A DNA stretch of 64,000 bases from Diospyros lotus (lineage: Eukaryota > Streptophyta > Magnoliopsida > Ericales > Ebenaceae): positions 26,445,310 through 26,509,309 of the forward strand of contig NC_068352.1 in the NCBI RefSeq assembly GCF_014633365.1, written 5' to 3'. Shown here piece after piece: positions 1-11,513 of the stretch. A program made the position numbers and the translations under genes. How positions within the stretch are numbered: the first letter of the stretch is position 1; each line of letters begins with the position of its first letter. Under the pieces are notes generated by a model. The model searched no databases and had not been told where the DNA came from. It worked only from the letters and a program-made list of their open reading frames with translations.

Positions 1-349
1 AATAATCACTCAATTTTGCATTATGTTATTATTTGATCACTGAACTTTGAAATGTTATCTGTTAGTCACTAATATTTTAAAACTGTTACTGCTTAGTCAT
101 TGAACTTTAAAATATTACTTACTAGTCACTAATATTTTAAAATTATTTCTCATCCGTCACTCGTGAACTTAAAGTTCAGTGATTAACAAGTGACGGGTAA
201 GAAACGATTTTATAATATTAATGAATAGCAGGTAATATTTTAAAGTTCAGTGACTAAGCAGTAATAATTTTAAAATATTAGTGACTAACAAGTAACATTT
301 CAAAATTTAATGATCAAACAATAACAGAATGCAAAGTTGAATGATTATT
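1..349. mobile_element. Fold-back MITE (two inverted arms of about 175 bp)
   Basis: The first half reads nearly as the reverse complement of the second half, with the axis near position 175. Seen directly: the left end aataatcactcaattttgca matches the complement of the right end (tgcaaagttgaatgattatt). The blocks around 'gtcactaatattttaaaa' and 'cactgaactttaaaatatta' also recur in opposite orientation. There is almost no unique centre, so this is a long-TIR, fold-back type MITE. It has no coding capacity. The left edge may lie a few bases outside the window, so no target duplication can be read. The superfamily is not assigned. Confidence 0.8.
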
Positions 350-1423
350 GGTGTAATTAACCCTTTTTAATAGCAAATGATCATTATATTATTTTAGTGG
401 AAAGATAAAATGTGAATAAATTAAAGACAAATTTAAATTATTAGAAGTTATTAAGATTAAATGTTATGAAGATAGATAAAATACAAAATGAGATGAGAAT
501 GGATGATCAAAAGGTGTTTTCACGTCCTTTCATTTTTTTGGCCACATAATAAACTCTTTTGTCTATTTATGTTCCATTCATTCACTGTTATGCAAACAAA
601 TAATTTTTGGGTAAGCATTTTCCCTTGGATTTTGTTTAATAGAGATTTAAGAATGAAATGAAATGTATTTTTTTTTTGTTTAAAAAATAAAAAATAATTC
701 AAAAAATTTCTTCCTTTCTGAATAGCAAAAAAAATGAATAGAAAGATATTAGATATTAAATGAAAATATAAAATTAATTTTCCATCAACTCTTCCCCAAT
801 TTTTATTATCGAATCACGTAATTTGGAGTCGATGTTTAATAGTAATCATCTGAATAAAATAAAGAGTAGATTGCAAAGAACGCCCCTGAGCTTTGATGAA
901 ATTGCACAAAATCTCTCAACATTTAGCAAAAATTATCCTGTCTTAGTCTATCGTTATGTTGGATCTCGAAATGACAAATTTTCCCTTTTAATTTAAAAAT
1001 AGTATTATGAGATTTTAAGTGCACAGTGAAATGACCAAATTAACCCTCTGCTTAATGTTATTTCTTCCTACATATTCCATACCATTACATACAACAAGCT
1101 TAATTCAAAAAATCAAATAAGGAAAGGAAGAAAAATTCAAGAAGATATAGGAGAAATAGAGATGCGGGCAAACATCAATGGTAAGAGAATCAAACAAGAA
1201 TGATCGCCATCAACATTAAAAGAGAAGAAAATCGAGGACGACAAAAGATGTCTCTTGCTCTAACTTATTCACTTTGTATGTATATGTGTCTAGCTTTCAT
1301 AAAAAATCATGTCTTTTATTTTTGGAGGCATGTCTCTTTCCCTCACTCATTCAGTCTCTCTCTTTATATGTTTTTCGTTTTCATCAAAATTCATCTCTCT
1401 CTCACACACACACACTTTTATGT
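350..1423. other. AT-rich intergenic stretch, no gene seen
   Basis: Only short ORFs without family features are present. Homopurine and homopyrimidine runs and A/T tracts dominate. I see nothing I can name. Confidence 0.6.
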
Positions 1424-1537
1424 ATCTTCTTAATCAAAAGTGTGTTACAAACACTTGTACGGCAAAAGTCATTCTATAATATCTTCTTTATCAAAAGTGT
1501 GTTACAAACACTTGTACGGCAAATGTCATTCTTGAAC
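1424..1537. repeat. 57-bp tandem duplication
   Basis: Two adjacent copies of about 57 bp (1424-1480 and 1481-1537). Each starts atcttctt and carries the segment gtgtgttacaaacacttgta followed by cggcaaa and gtcattct. They differ at only a few bases, so the duplication is fairly recent. Confidence 0.85.
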
Positions 1538-1589
1538 ATTTGTTGAATCCCCTACATTTGTCTCCCTCAAACCCTTTCCAAAAATAAGA

Positions 1590-2215
1590 TACCTTTAATT
1601 TCAAAACGTTGATTGTTCAAAACTCTGTTGAAATTTTTTAAACAAAATCGTAATTTTCCAAAACCTCTTGATTTTGAAAAAATCTTAATTGAAACCATAA
1701 TTGTTCAAAACCTCCTAATTTTCAAAAAGCTTTAATTGTTCCATTGAGGAATTGAATAATTGTTCAAAAGTTCTTGATTTTGAAAAAGGCCCAAGTGTTC
1801 AATTGCGACAATAATTTTTCAAAAAACCTAATTTTTCAAAACCTCTTGATTTAAAAAAAAAAAAAACTAATTCTTTAATTGAGAAGTTAAACAATTGTTT
1901 AAAAACCCAAGTAGTTCAAAACATTTGGAACCATAATTGTTCAAAATCTCATGATTTTCAAAAAGCCCTAATTGTTCGATTGAGAAATTAAATAATTGTT
2001 CAAAGCCCTAATTGATCAAAACCTCCTAATTTTCAAAAAGTCATAATTGTTCAATTGAGAAATTATGCAATTGTCCAAAAACCCTAGTTATTCAAAACCT
2101 CTTGATTTACAAAAAGCCCTAATTGCTCAATTGCAAAAATTGAACAATTGTTCAAAACCCCATTGATTTTCAAAACTCTTAGAATTTTCAAAACTCCTAG
2201 AAATTGAATGATTGG
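1590..2215. repeat. Degenerate minisatellite-like array
   Basis: Repeated short phrases such as ttgttcaaaacctc, ttgattttcaaaaagccc, taattgttcaattgag and aaattgaacaattg recur in the same order about ten times with drift. The higher-order unit is roughly 60 bp. No coding frame survives. It abuts a copia remnant on the right. Confidence 0.65.
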
Positions 2216-2519
2216 AATAAATAGAATATCTAGTTATCTTACTCTCAAATAATAAATTGCACATCAAATTTGAAACATACAATACTAAATTCAACTTTTA
2301 ACCAAAAAATTTCATATCACCATGTCCTGTTGAATTCAATTTTAAACCAAAAAAATTCATATCACCATGTCATGTTGCCTTGCACATTGACCCATCTGCT
2401 ACCATGATCCCAATATTCTTCTTACAAGATTTATAATCGATAAGCCCTATTATAGAACCCATCATGTGATAGGACACACCCATGTCCACAATCCAAGCAT
2501 CATGTGTACTTTTATATAG

Positions 2520-5500
2520 TAATCTAAAACGTGGCCAAGGCAACCACCGTAATTAAGCCCTAGTTAGCACCCCTAGTGTCAAGCCCAATTAATCGGGCGC
2601 CTAACCGCCTGGGTTGGTAGCCGCCTACCAGCTTGGGTTGCACGCAACTTAGGCCAATATCTTTTGGTTAAGTTTCCCTTTCTCTTTCTCGTCATTATTG
2701 TCTCAGTCTCTCATTGATTTCCCTTTCTCTTATCGCCGACGTCGTTCACTTTTTCTTGTCATCGCTGTCGATCTCATCATTTCTGTCTCTTTCGTCATCG
2801 ATCTCGTTGTTTCTCTCTTTAATCAGGTCATTCTCTCTCGCCGATTCTCGCTTTTCTTCCTCCAGTACGTATGACCATCTTCACCCTTACTCCTTGCTAC
2901 TTGCTGTAGAAGCAAGAAAGAAGTCCTAACTCGTTGCTGCTTGTTGCTTGCCATCTTTCTCCTTGCTGCTTGCAGCAAATAGCTAGTTACAAAAATAATA
3001 ATAATAATGTTCGATAGAATCAAAACTCAGTAAGTAGCAAGTTACAACAAAATGTTGTTGTTGCTTGTATCTTTCTTATTTGTGTATTTTAATTTAATGT
3101 TAATTACTCAATACTCAGGAAAAAGAAAGAAAAAAAAAAAAGGTCAAATGATGTCGAATGGGATTGGGAGTATAGGAACATTGTCCGAGGCCTCCTCAAT
3201 TCTTAAAAGGCAGTTAAATGATATCGAATAAGAGTATGGAATGTTAATTGATCCGAAGAATATGAATAAAATCAAATGCAAGTTGTGTGGTAAAGTTATT
3301 TCTAGAGGTGTTTATAGAGTAAAAGAACACATTGGCCGCATTTCTAAAAATATTTTTGTATGTCTAAAATCTACTCCGAATGATCAAGCTAAATGCAAGA
3401 ATGTTATTACCGAGGTAAAGAGTAAGAAAAAGAATAAGAAGCTAGAGGAAGATTTGATAAGATCCTATATTAATATCTTTGAAAGAGGGGAAGAGGATGA
3501 TGAAAATGAATTGCAAGAGTTAGAGAGCAGAAAAACGCCCTGTACTCTTAGCTCTATAAATAAATTTGCAAGCTCCATTGGCCCTGAAACTTGTTTGAGT
3601 GCAGGAATAACACAAAGGCAACAAAATATCAGTGAAGCACTCTTTAAAGAGAGAACACAGTCTGTTCATGAATATTGTGCTAGATGGGTGTATAAAACTA
3701 GTATACCTTTCAATGCTATTGATAATAATAGCTTCAAATTATTTGTTTAGACAGTTGGTCAATTTGGGCTGGACTTCAAGCCTCTCAGTCAATACCAGTT
3801 GAGGAAATCGTTTATTAAAGGGAGAAGTTGACAGAACAAAAGAGTTACTAAAGAAGCATGAAGAAGAATAGGCACAAAATAGGTGCTCCATTACGACATA
3901 TGCTTTGAGAGACAGAAAAAAAAAAAAAAGGAGCACCATGAACCTATATGTTAATTTTAATGCGAGTACTACTTTTCTTTTTTCCAGAGAGTATTAAGAT
4001 GAAACATATATAAGTGAACTCATCTTTGAGTATGTGGACAAGTGCATTGAGCAAGTTGGGCCACAAAATGTCATCCAAGTAGTAACCGACAATGCTACTA
4101 ACAATATGGGAGCAGTAAAATTGTTGAAGGTGAAGAGGCCAAATATCTTTTGGACCTCATGATGTCATTAATTTGATGCTTGAAATTATTGAAAAATTGC
4201 CGAGGTATAACAAAGTCATTGATCAGTTCAAAAGTTTTACAATCTTCATTTATACACACCATAAAACCTTGTCATTAATAAGGTCATTTACGAAAAAGAA
4301 AGATATAATGAGATCAGAAGTCACTAGATTTGCTTCTTCTTTCCTTACTCTACAGAATTTAATGGAGAAAAAAGCCCAAATGAGGACAGTGTTTACCAGC
4401 TCTAAATGGGAGGAGTGCAAATGGTCAAAGATTATTAAAAGGAAAGTAGCCTATGTTACTGTGATGAGCATTTCTTTTTGAAATGGTGTGACTATATGCC
4501 TTAAGGTTTTTATACCTTTGGTGAAGGTGTTTCGAATTGTTGATGCGGATAGAAAGCTTTTTATGAATTTTTTATGTGAAAAGATTAAATAGACAAAATA
4601 AGATATTAAGGAGGCCCTAGATAATCTTAAAAATAACTATCAACATGTTATGAAGATTATTGAAGCAAGGGTGAAAGATAGGCTAATTAGTCCACTACAT
4701 TTTGTAACTTACCTTTTAAATGGGTTTTTTCAAGGATATGGATATATAACCTAATAATGAAGTAATGGATGAGTTTTTTAACTGTGTGAAGATGTTTTAT
4801 AATGGTGAATTGCAAGGCCATGTTATAAATGTTGACTTGCCAAAATATACTCGTAAAGATGGAGCTTTTGAAAAATTATGGGCAGCTCAAGAGTGTGCGA
4901 AAATTGATGACAATTATAATCTAAGTATAAAATTCTTTTAATCCTTTCTATTGTGTATTAGTGTATAAATTTATTTACTTTATACTAATTTGACCTATGT
5001 AGTTATATGGTGGATGACTTATGAAAATCAAACTCCAAACTTGCAACGAATGGCGAGAAGAATTCTCTTGTTAATCACTAGTCCATCTGGTTGTGAAAGA
5101 TATTAGAGCACTTTTGAAAGGGTTAGTGTATATTTTAAAACGTTTTTAGTATTTTAATTTCATTATCTCTATGAATTATATTTATTTAATATCAATTAGT
5201 TATCCTTATCAACTTATCATTTATATTGATATTACTTTTATTTTATTTATGTAGATATATACGAAGAAAAGAAATAGACTAGACGTGAATCAATTGAATA
5301 ATCTAGTATCTGTCCAATTTAATGCGAAATTGATGAACAAGTAAAAAATGGAGAATGAAATGAATGTTGATGTGTTACTTGCTAGTGATGCTAGTAATGC
5401 ACAATGATAGATCATTGATGGAGGAGATGATGAAGAAGTTGAGCCTAGTGCGAGGCTTTCTTAGGAAGTGGCTGGTGAAACATCCAGAGCAGACGAGATG

Positions 5501-5912
5501 CTTCAACCTCGAAGAAGTTCTATGGTGAGAAAGCTTCATAAAGATGATTTTTAATCAAAAGAAAATGAGCAAGAAATCAATTAATTTGATTTTGAGTCGG
5601 ATGAAGATTGTGTGTTGGAAGAATATGAAAAGAGAGGAATAAGTCCAATTAGATAATTAGATTCTTCGGATATGGTTTATGTTGTATTATTAATGCTTCT
5701 ACCTTCTTGAACCTAGACCTAATATAGCAGTTTGTTTTCTCAAACTTAATTTCATTATTTCACTTGTTTTTTCAACTTTAATTTACCTGAAAATAATATC
5801 AAATTACATCAAAAGATTTTTTTTTAAAAAAAAAAATATTTTTCCTAGGAGTCCTAGGCACTAGGCCCCAGCATGGTGCCTAATTAACGCCTAGCACGTT
5901 TTAGAACATTGC
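2520..5912 (+). mobile_element. Decayed hAT transposon inserted in copia remnant 1
   Basis: The ends are inverted: the left end reads taatctaaaacgtggccaag and the complement of the right end reads gcaatgttctaaaacgtgct. Flanks are near-identical short A/T words (ttatatag on the left, tttatag on the right), consistent with a decayed 8-bp hAT target duplication. The interior encodes a broken BED/DUF659/hAT-dimerisation transposase. Removing it joins the gag and protease parts of the surrounding copia remnant, which supports a nested insertion. Confidence 0.75.
3148..5655 (+). pseudogene. hAT transposase pseudogene (BED zinc finger, DUF659, hAT C-terminal dimerisation)
   Basis: The readable part 3241-3750 starts with a BED-type finger (CKLCGKVISRGVYRVKEHIG). 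It then has a basic linker and the DUF659 lead-in word NNSFKLFV, ending at a stop. Further DUF659 sequence follows in broken frames, including VVTDNATNNMGAVKLL near 4080-4125. The C-terminal hAT dimerisation motif is visible at about 5005-5120 (WWMTYENQTPNLQRMARRIL, then CERY and STFERV) and continues after an intron-like gap near 5255-5345 (IYTKKRNRL). Several in-frame stops and shifts make it non-functional. The family normally encodes a DDE-type nuclear transposase of about 650-750 residues. Confidence 0.8.
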
Positions 5913-7551
5913 TTTTATAGGATAAAAATGAGGAGAAAAGTCTCGTGTTACCTTTTTGAGTTGTAAAGCAATCAAAACTTGATGAGATAGGCTCAGACTC
6001 TTTAGTAACATTTGGAAGATTCAGCAATTTCCAAAGAACTTCCATTTGTTCTGTTGTAAACAGTCGTTTGTTGTCTCTATTGTGTATGTAGCCTTATTGT
6101 TCATTCTTTGACTCCGTGGCTTCCTTTCTACTAGCTTACCATGGATATCCTAGCATGTATCCTTAGTGTGATAAGGCTTCTTACAATGCTCACACCTATC
6201 TATTTATTCTTACCGTTCGGATCCTTTGAAGTGTAATATCTTGCATCAAGCAATATAAAGGATCAGAATAACTTACCCTGATGAGCCTACATGAACTTTC
6301 CAGGGGGTCACACATCCTTGAACTTCCCCAACTCAAGCACACTTAACTCGGGACTTCTTTGCCAACATTCAGTCTAAAATGTATCTAGTTGGTGTTGTTT
6401 CCTTCCTTACTTACTTATCCTCGATATATATTACTCTTCTCTAGGCTGTTAGGGTATTACAGAAGTGTTCCCTCCATTACAGATCAATGCAGACCCTTAG
6501 GACGCAACATCTGTAGTAGTGTTCTAGGAGGTTGAGAAAATCACCTTTTTTTTTTCTACTCTCCACATGCTTACTTCAGCAAATACTTCCTTTAATGTAG
6601 AATGAGGTTTTGTCCCAAGAATACACACATGAACCTCATCAAGGTCTTTGTTTAAATCTTTAAAAAATCAAAGATTCGATCTTTCTCCAACATTTGGCTA
6701 TACATAACTCCATCTTCGGAACATTTTCACATTACATTATGAAATGAATCTATCTCTTGCCACAACTCTGAGAGTATTAAAATATTCTATGACATATGTC
6801 GTTCCTTGGCAAGTGTTTCGAATAGCAAAATGAACCTCGAAACTCTCCAAGATGTTTTCAAGATTAGAGTGCATTTCCCTCACAGCATCCCAAATTTCTT
6901 TTGTCATTTTATAAAACAGGTACAGTTATCTGATTTTGGGCTCCATCGAATTGATCAACCATACCATTACAATAGAGTTCTCCACCTCCCAAGTGTTACA
7001 AATTGTCGAGTTTGCTTCAGGGATCGTCATTGTCCCTACCAGGTAACCCATCTAGCCTTTGCCCTTGATTACTAATAAAATAGATTGGTACCATTCTTGA
7101 AAGTTACTATCATTCAACCTATGTAATGTGATTTAGATTGAAGGATTTTCGAAGTGAGAGGGAATAAGAGATAATTAAGGGATTGAAACAATCAAAACCC
7201 TAGAGGATTCTGTTATAGAAGAATCTGGCGTCAAGTTCACCATCAGTTGGCTCTAATTGCTGATCAATTTTTTTATGCCAATGGAAATTCTAGCTCTGAT
7301 ACCAGGAAAAAAATGAAATAAGTTGAATACCAAGAAAGCTTACTTGATATTTTATTGAATATAAAATATATATACACAAGAAACCATCTAAACTATCTAT
7401 TAAAAAATATAAATAGATTTGAATTAGAAAATTTAAATTGCTAGAGTTATCAAGCTGCCTTATCCCTTCTTTTAATCTTGAAATCGTTTTTTATCTCCTA
7501 ACAACCTTATCACCTCATGCCTGTAACTTTTCTTATCTTTTGTTAAAAATA

Positions 7552-8167
7552 TGTTAAGATTAGGAGCTCTTTACATAATACAATCAATACATCATACTGT
7601 CAATTCTCTCAACTCTTCACCCGAAATCAAACCAACAATAGAAATATACAAACTATAATACAAGAATAGAATTTAACAAAGAAAAAAAAATGATAAGATA
7701 CAACCCAACCAACACAAGAGACACGCGATGTATCTTGGTTCAGACTGCAGAAACAGCCCTACATCCAACCACAAGTCTGAGAGCAATTCCACTAGAAATT
7801 CAGTGAAAATAGTTACAAGATTCCTATCCTCTATCACACGAGTACACTGCACACAGAGATTACAAAGAACTATCTTTCTCTCAAAGCCTTTCCTCTTTTT
7901 TTACAACAATATCACTCGCATTTAGAGACGAGAAATGATAGTTTGTTATGTCTGACTGCCTTGCCCTAAGCCTTCTATTTATGAAGGTTAGAAGGCAGTA
8001 ATTACAAGACCTTTTATTTTAGCCTACACAAAGACTAAACTAACCCTTATAATAAAACACCTAAGCTAGCCTCTCCCTAACTCAGAATTTCCAGCCGCTT
8101 CCATACACTCGAGGGATCTTCTGTTCTCTTAATATTCTAGACAGATTTCTCAATGCAAAACCCAACA
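7552..8167 (-). repeat. 3' LTR of copia element 2
   Basis: This matches 14279-14895 along its whole length with scattered substitutions and small indels. It carries the TG..CA ends. In element orientation it is the downstream LTR. Confidence 0.9.
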
Positions 8168-8520
8168 AATCTTTACCATTTTGCATGAGTAACTTCTAGA
8201 ATCCAATTCCATCAATTGCTCTTCTATTGGATTTGCAAAACAAATTGATCATTTACAAATACAAATATGCAAGTCTCAAAGAATGATGTAACTTAAACAT
8301 AGATACTGCTTTAGTGAACATATTCACAGCATTTTTCTCTCATGCTACCTTTATTAAATCTATTTCCTTCATTTCAAGTACTTCCTTGATAAAGTGATAC
8401 CTAACATCAATGTATTTAGTTCTCTCATAGTGTGTTTGATGTTTAGCCAAGTGCATAGCCACTTTGGCTATCACACTTTAGCCTTAACATATTTTTCCAG
8501 GAGTTCACTTACTAAACCTC

Positions 8521-9773
8521 TCAACCATAAGCCTTCTTATACTCAGTCTCAGTGGTTGAGAAAGTCATTACCAATTGCAAATTAGTTTTCCAGCTTATGG
8601 TTGCTTTCCATAGCTTAAATACATACCCGATAGATGACATCTTTTTATCCAAATATGCTACATAGTCAACATTAATGAATCCTAGTATATTAGGCTCAAC
8701 TTTTACACTAACTACACCATAAACTAAAGCCATGTTTATTGATTATTTAAGGTACCTAAATATCCACTTTATAGCAGCACAATGCTCCTTACCTGAATTA
8801 GCCATAAACTCGCTAGCAACACTCATAGCATGAGTTAAATTTGGCCTAATACACACCATACAATACATGAGATTACCTATAACACTAGAATAGGGTATCT
8901 TATTCATTTCTCTCATGCTCTTTTCATCACTAGATAATTGGTTGTGGGTTAGCTTAAAATGTTGTGCAAAGGGAACATTTACCTCCTTTGCATTATACAT
9001 TTGAAATCTCTTAATCAATTTCTCTAGGTATGACTTTTGGGATAGTTGGATTAACCTCTCTTGTCTATTCCTTATTATTTCAATCCCTAAAATCTTCCTA
9101 ACTTCCCCTAGCTCTTTCATCTCAAAAGCTGATTTTAATTGTAGCTTTAACCTATGAATTTTCTCATCTGATTAACTAGCAATCAATATGTCATCCACAT
9201 AAAGAAGGAGATAGATAAAGATTTTAGATGAATTATGCTTAACATAAACACACAATCAAATGCACTTTTCTTGAAGCCTTGTTGATCATGAATATATCAA
9301 ATTTTCTATACAGTACTGTCTAGGGAACTGCTTAAGTTTATATAAGGACTTATTTAGCAAGCATACTTGCTCTTTCTTACCCCTAACCTCAAATCCCTTA
9401 GGTTGATCTATTAGAATATCTTCTTCTAACTCACCATAAAAGAATGCAGTGGTCACATCCATCTGCTCTAGGCTTAAGTCTAAATAGGCAATCATAGTAA
9501 ACAGGATTCTAATAGAGGTACATCTCACTACTGGTGAGAAAACCTCATTAAAATCCACCCCAATAACTTAGGTGAATCCCCTTGCTACAACCTAACTTTA
9601 TATCTAAATTTTTGCTCCTTACCTACCTCCTCTTTAATTTTAAAGAGCCACTTACAGCCTAACACCCTTTTACCTAAGGGTCTATCAAACAAAACCCAAG
9701 TTTTATTCTTATTTAGAGATTCCATTTCAAATTTCATGGCATCAAACCATAACTTGAAATCCTTTGATCTCAT
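8521..9773 (-). pseudogene. Copia element 2 reverse transcriptase and RNase H, broken
   Basis: Segments in several frames give a copia RVT_2 domain. 9585-9773 contains WVLFDRPLGKRVLGCKWLFK. 9286-9558 contains FSPVVRCTSIRILFTMIAYL and the QMDVTTAFFYGELEEDI region. The catalytic YVDD motif is at about 9190-9215 (LYVDDILI). 8743-9120 contains the C-terminal RT and connection part (YSSVIGNLMYCMVC). 8521-8733 covers the start of RNase H (INVDYVAYLDKKMSSIGYVF). Stops and frameshifts separate the blocks, so no polyprotein can be made. Confidence 0.85.
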
Positions 9774-10529
9774 AGCCTCTTCATATGAAAAAGGCTCATC
9801 TCCAACTATCTCTTATGCACTTAAGAGTGCATAGGAGACTAAATCAGAATACCCATACCTTATAGGAGGTCTAACCTCCCTCATTTACCTATCTCTTGCC
9901 ACATTATACCTTTCTAAACTAGGGGAACTATCCGATCCTGAAGGTCCAGCACTACCTGAAGGCTAAAACCTCTCAGAACTTGAGGGATCATCACTGCCAC
10001 TTTGCTAAAAGCTATCCAAGGTAGGGGAATCAAGATCAACACCATGTTGGTCCATGGATATAGGAAAATCAGCACTGTCAGTGTGTCGATCTACTGCCAA
10101 ATCTATAGGATTATCCATGGCAGCATCATGGACTTCTTGATCCATTTCAACAACTTTGATTTTTCCTTTCCTATCATTTTGAAAATCTACCTTATCATCC
10201 TTTAAGAAATAATCCTCCCTGAAAGTCACATCCTTACTTACCAAAGACCTTGGCAATCTCTCTTCTAGGGCCTATAACTTATATCCCTTAACCCCGGTTG
10301 GATAACCTATAAATAGTAAAATAGACACATTTTGACTCTAGGCTCCAATTTCCCTTAACATGTGTATAATGTAGCCAAATACCCTTAGATGCTCTAAGCT
10401 TGGCTTATGGCCATTCCATACTTCATAGGGTATTTTAAACCCTATTGCAGTCAAATGTGACCTATTAATAACATAGACAATTGTTGTAACAACTTCTTCC
10501 CAAATAATTTACATAACCTAGTTTGGATT

Positions 10530-11400
10530 GACGTGCATCTCACTTTTTTACTAAAAGAGTCATATTCATTCTCTCATGTAGGCCATTTTGTTGCGTTACC
10601 CGAGACTGTTAAATGCCTAAGAATGTCATTTTCTTTACACATTTGGGCAAATTCTTCATTACATAACTCAACTCCATTATCTGTCCTAATGACCTTGATA
10701 TGCATACCTTTTTTATTCTCTATTAAGATTTTTCATGTTTTTAATGCTTCAAAAGTTTCATCTTTTGATTTTATTACATATACCCAAACTATCTTAAGAA
10801 GTAATCTATAATTGACAAAAAAAACCTTACCCACCATGTGTTAAAGATTAACTAGAACCCCACAAATCTAAATGAATATATTCTAAAAGAGCTTTAGAAA
10901 TGTCGTTTGCTTTCTTAGGGAATTTTATCTTAAAAGATTTACCAAAAATAAATATCTCACATTGGTCCAAATAGGTTACCTTGTTTGGACAATTCTTTAA
11001 GGCCTTGCTTACTTATGTGAGCCATCTTATAGTGCCATAATTTTGTTTGATCATAGGTTTTATTTTCACCTATAGTTGCCTCACCAATTAAAGTGGTTGC
11101 TTGCAGCACATATTTGTGAAAAGCAATTTTCATGCATATAAGGGTTTCCTTTGATACGCTTAATACTCCACCATGCCCTTTATAAGAATGACCACTCTTA
11201 TCCAATTCTCCTAAAGATATTAGGTTCATTTTTAAATCTGGAACATACCTAACAAATTTTAAAGTCTTTATCAATCCATCATGAATCCTCAATTTTATGT
11301 TCCGTATCCCTTTTATAATACATTCATGGTTGTCCCTTAACATCACATTTCCACCACCTATACCTTTATAGTTTAGACACCATTCTTTATGAGATGTCAT
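10530..11400 (-). pseudogene. Copia element 2 protease, GAG-pre-integrase and integrase, broken
   Basis: The open part 10957-11400 starts just after the protease active-site region, which reads LNSGCSFDMTSHKEW with Asn where the catalytic Asp is expected. It ends with the GAG-pre-integrase word LWHYKMAHISKQGLKEL. The integrase core follows at about 10530-10690 (RTDNGVELCNEEFAQMCKEN). Several stops interrupt it. Confidence 0.8.
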
Positions 11401-11513
11401 GTCAAAAGAACAACCTGAGTTTAAAACCGTGTATCCTTATCTTCTAGGCAATATGCAATCAATGCTTCTACACTATCATAGTCATTCACACAGGGAGGAT
11501 GAAATTTCAAAAT

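Larger units (their letters stand above)
2280..7551 (-). mobile_element. Ty1/copia remnant 1 (gag and protease), split by a hAT element
   Basis: Read on the minus strand from right to left. A primer-binding site TGGTATCAGAGCT (complementary to initiator tRNA-Met) lies at 7292-7304. A gag segment at about 6790-7100 contains the words WEVENSIVMVWLINSM and KEIWDAVREMHSN. A CCHC zinc knuckle (CEHCKKPYHTKDTC) lies near 6130-6210. The protease region at about 2380-2505 reads HDAWIVDMGVSYHM, where a DSGAS-type active site has decayed. Stops and frameshifts are frequent. Reverse transcriptase and RNase H are absent. The protease end and the gag end are now 3.4 kb apart because a hAT element lies between them. 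The LTR part (about 7313-7551) is incomplete and abuts copia element 2. Confidence 0.8.
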
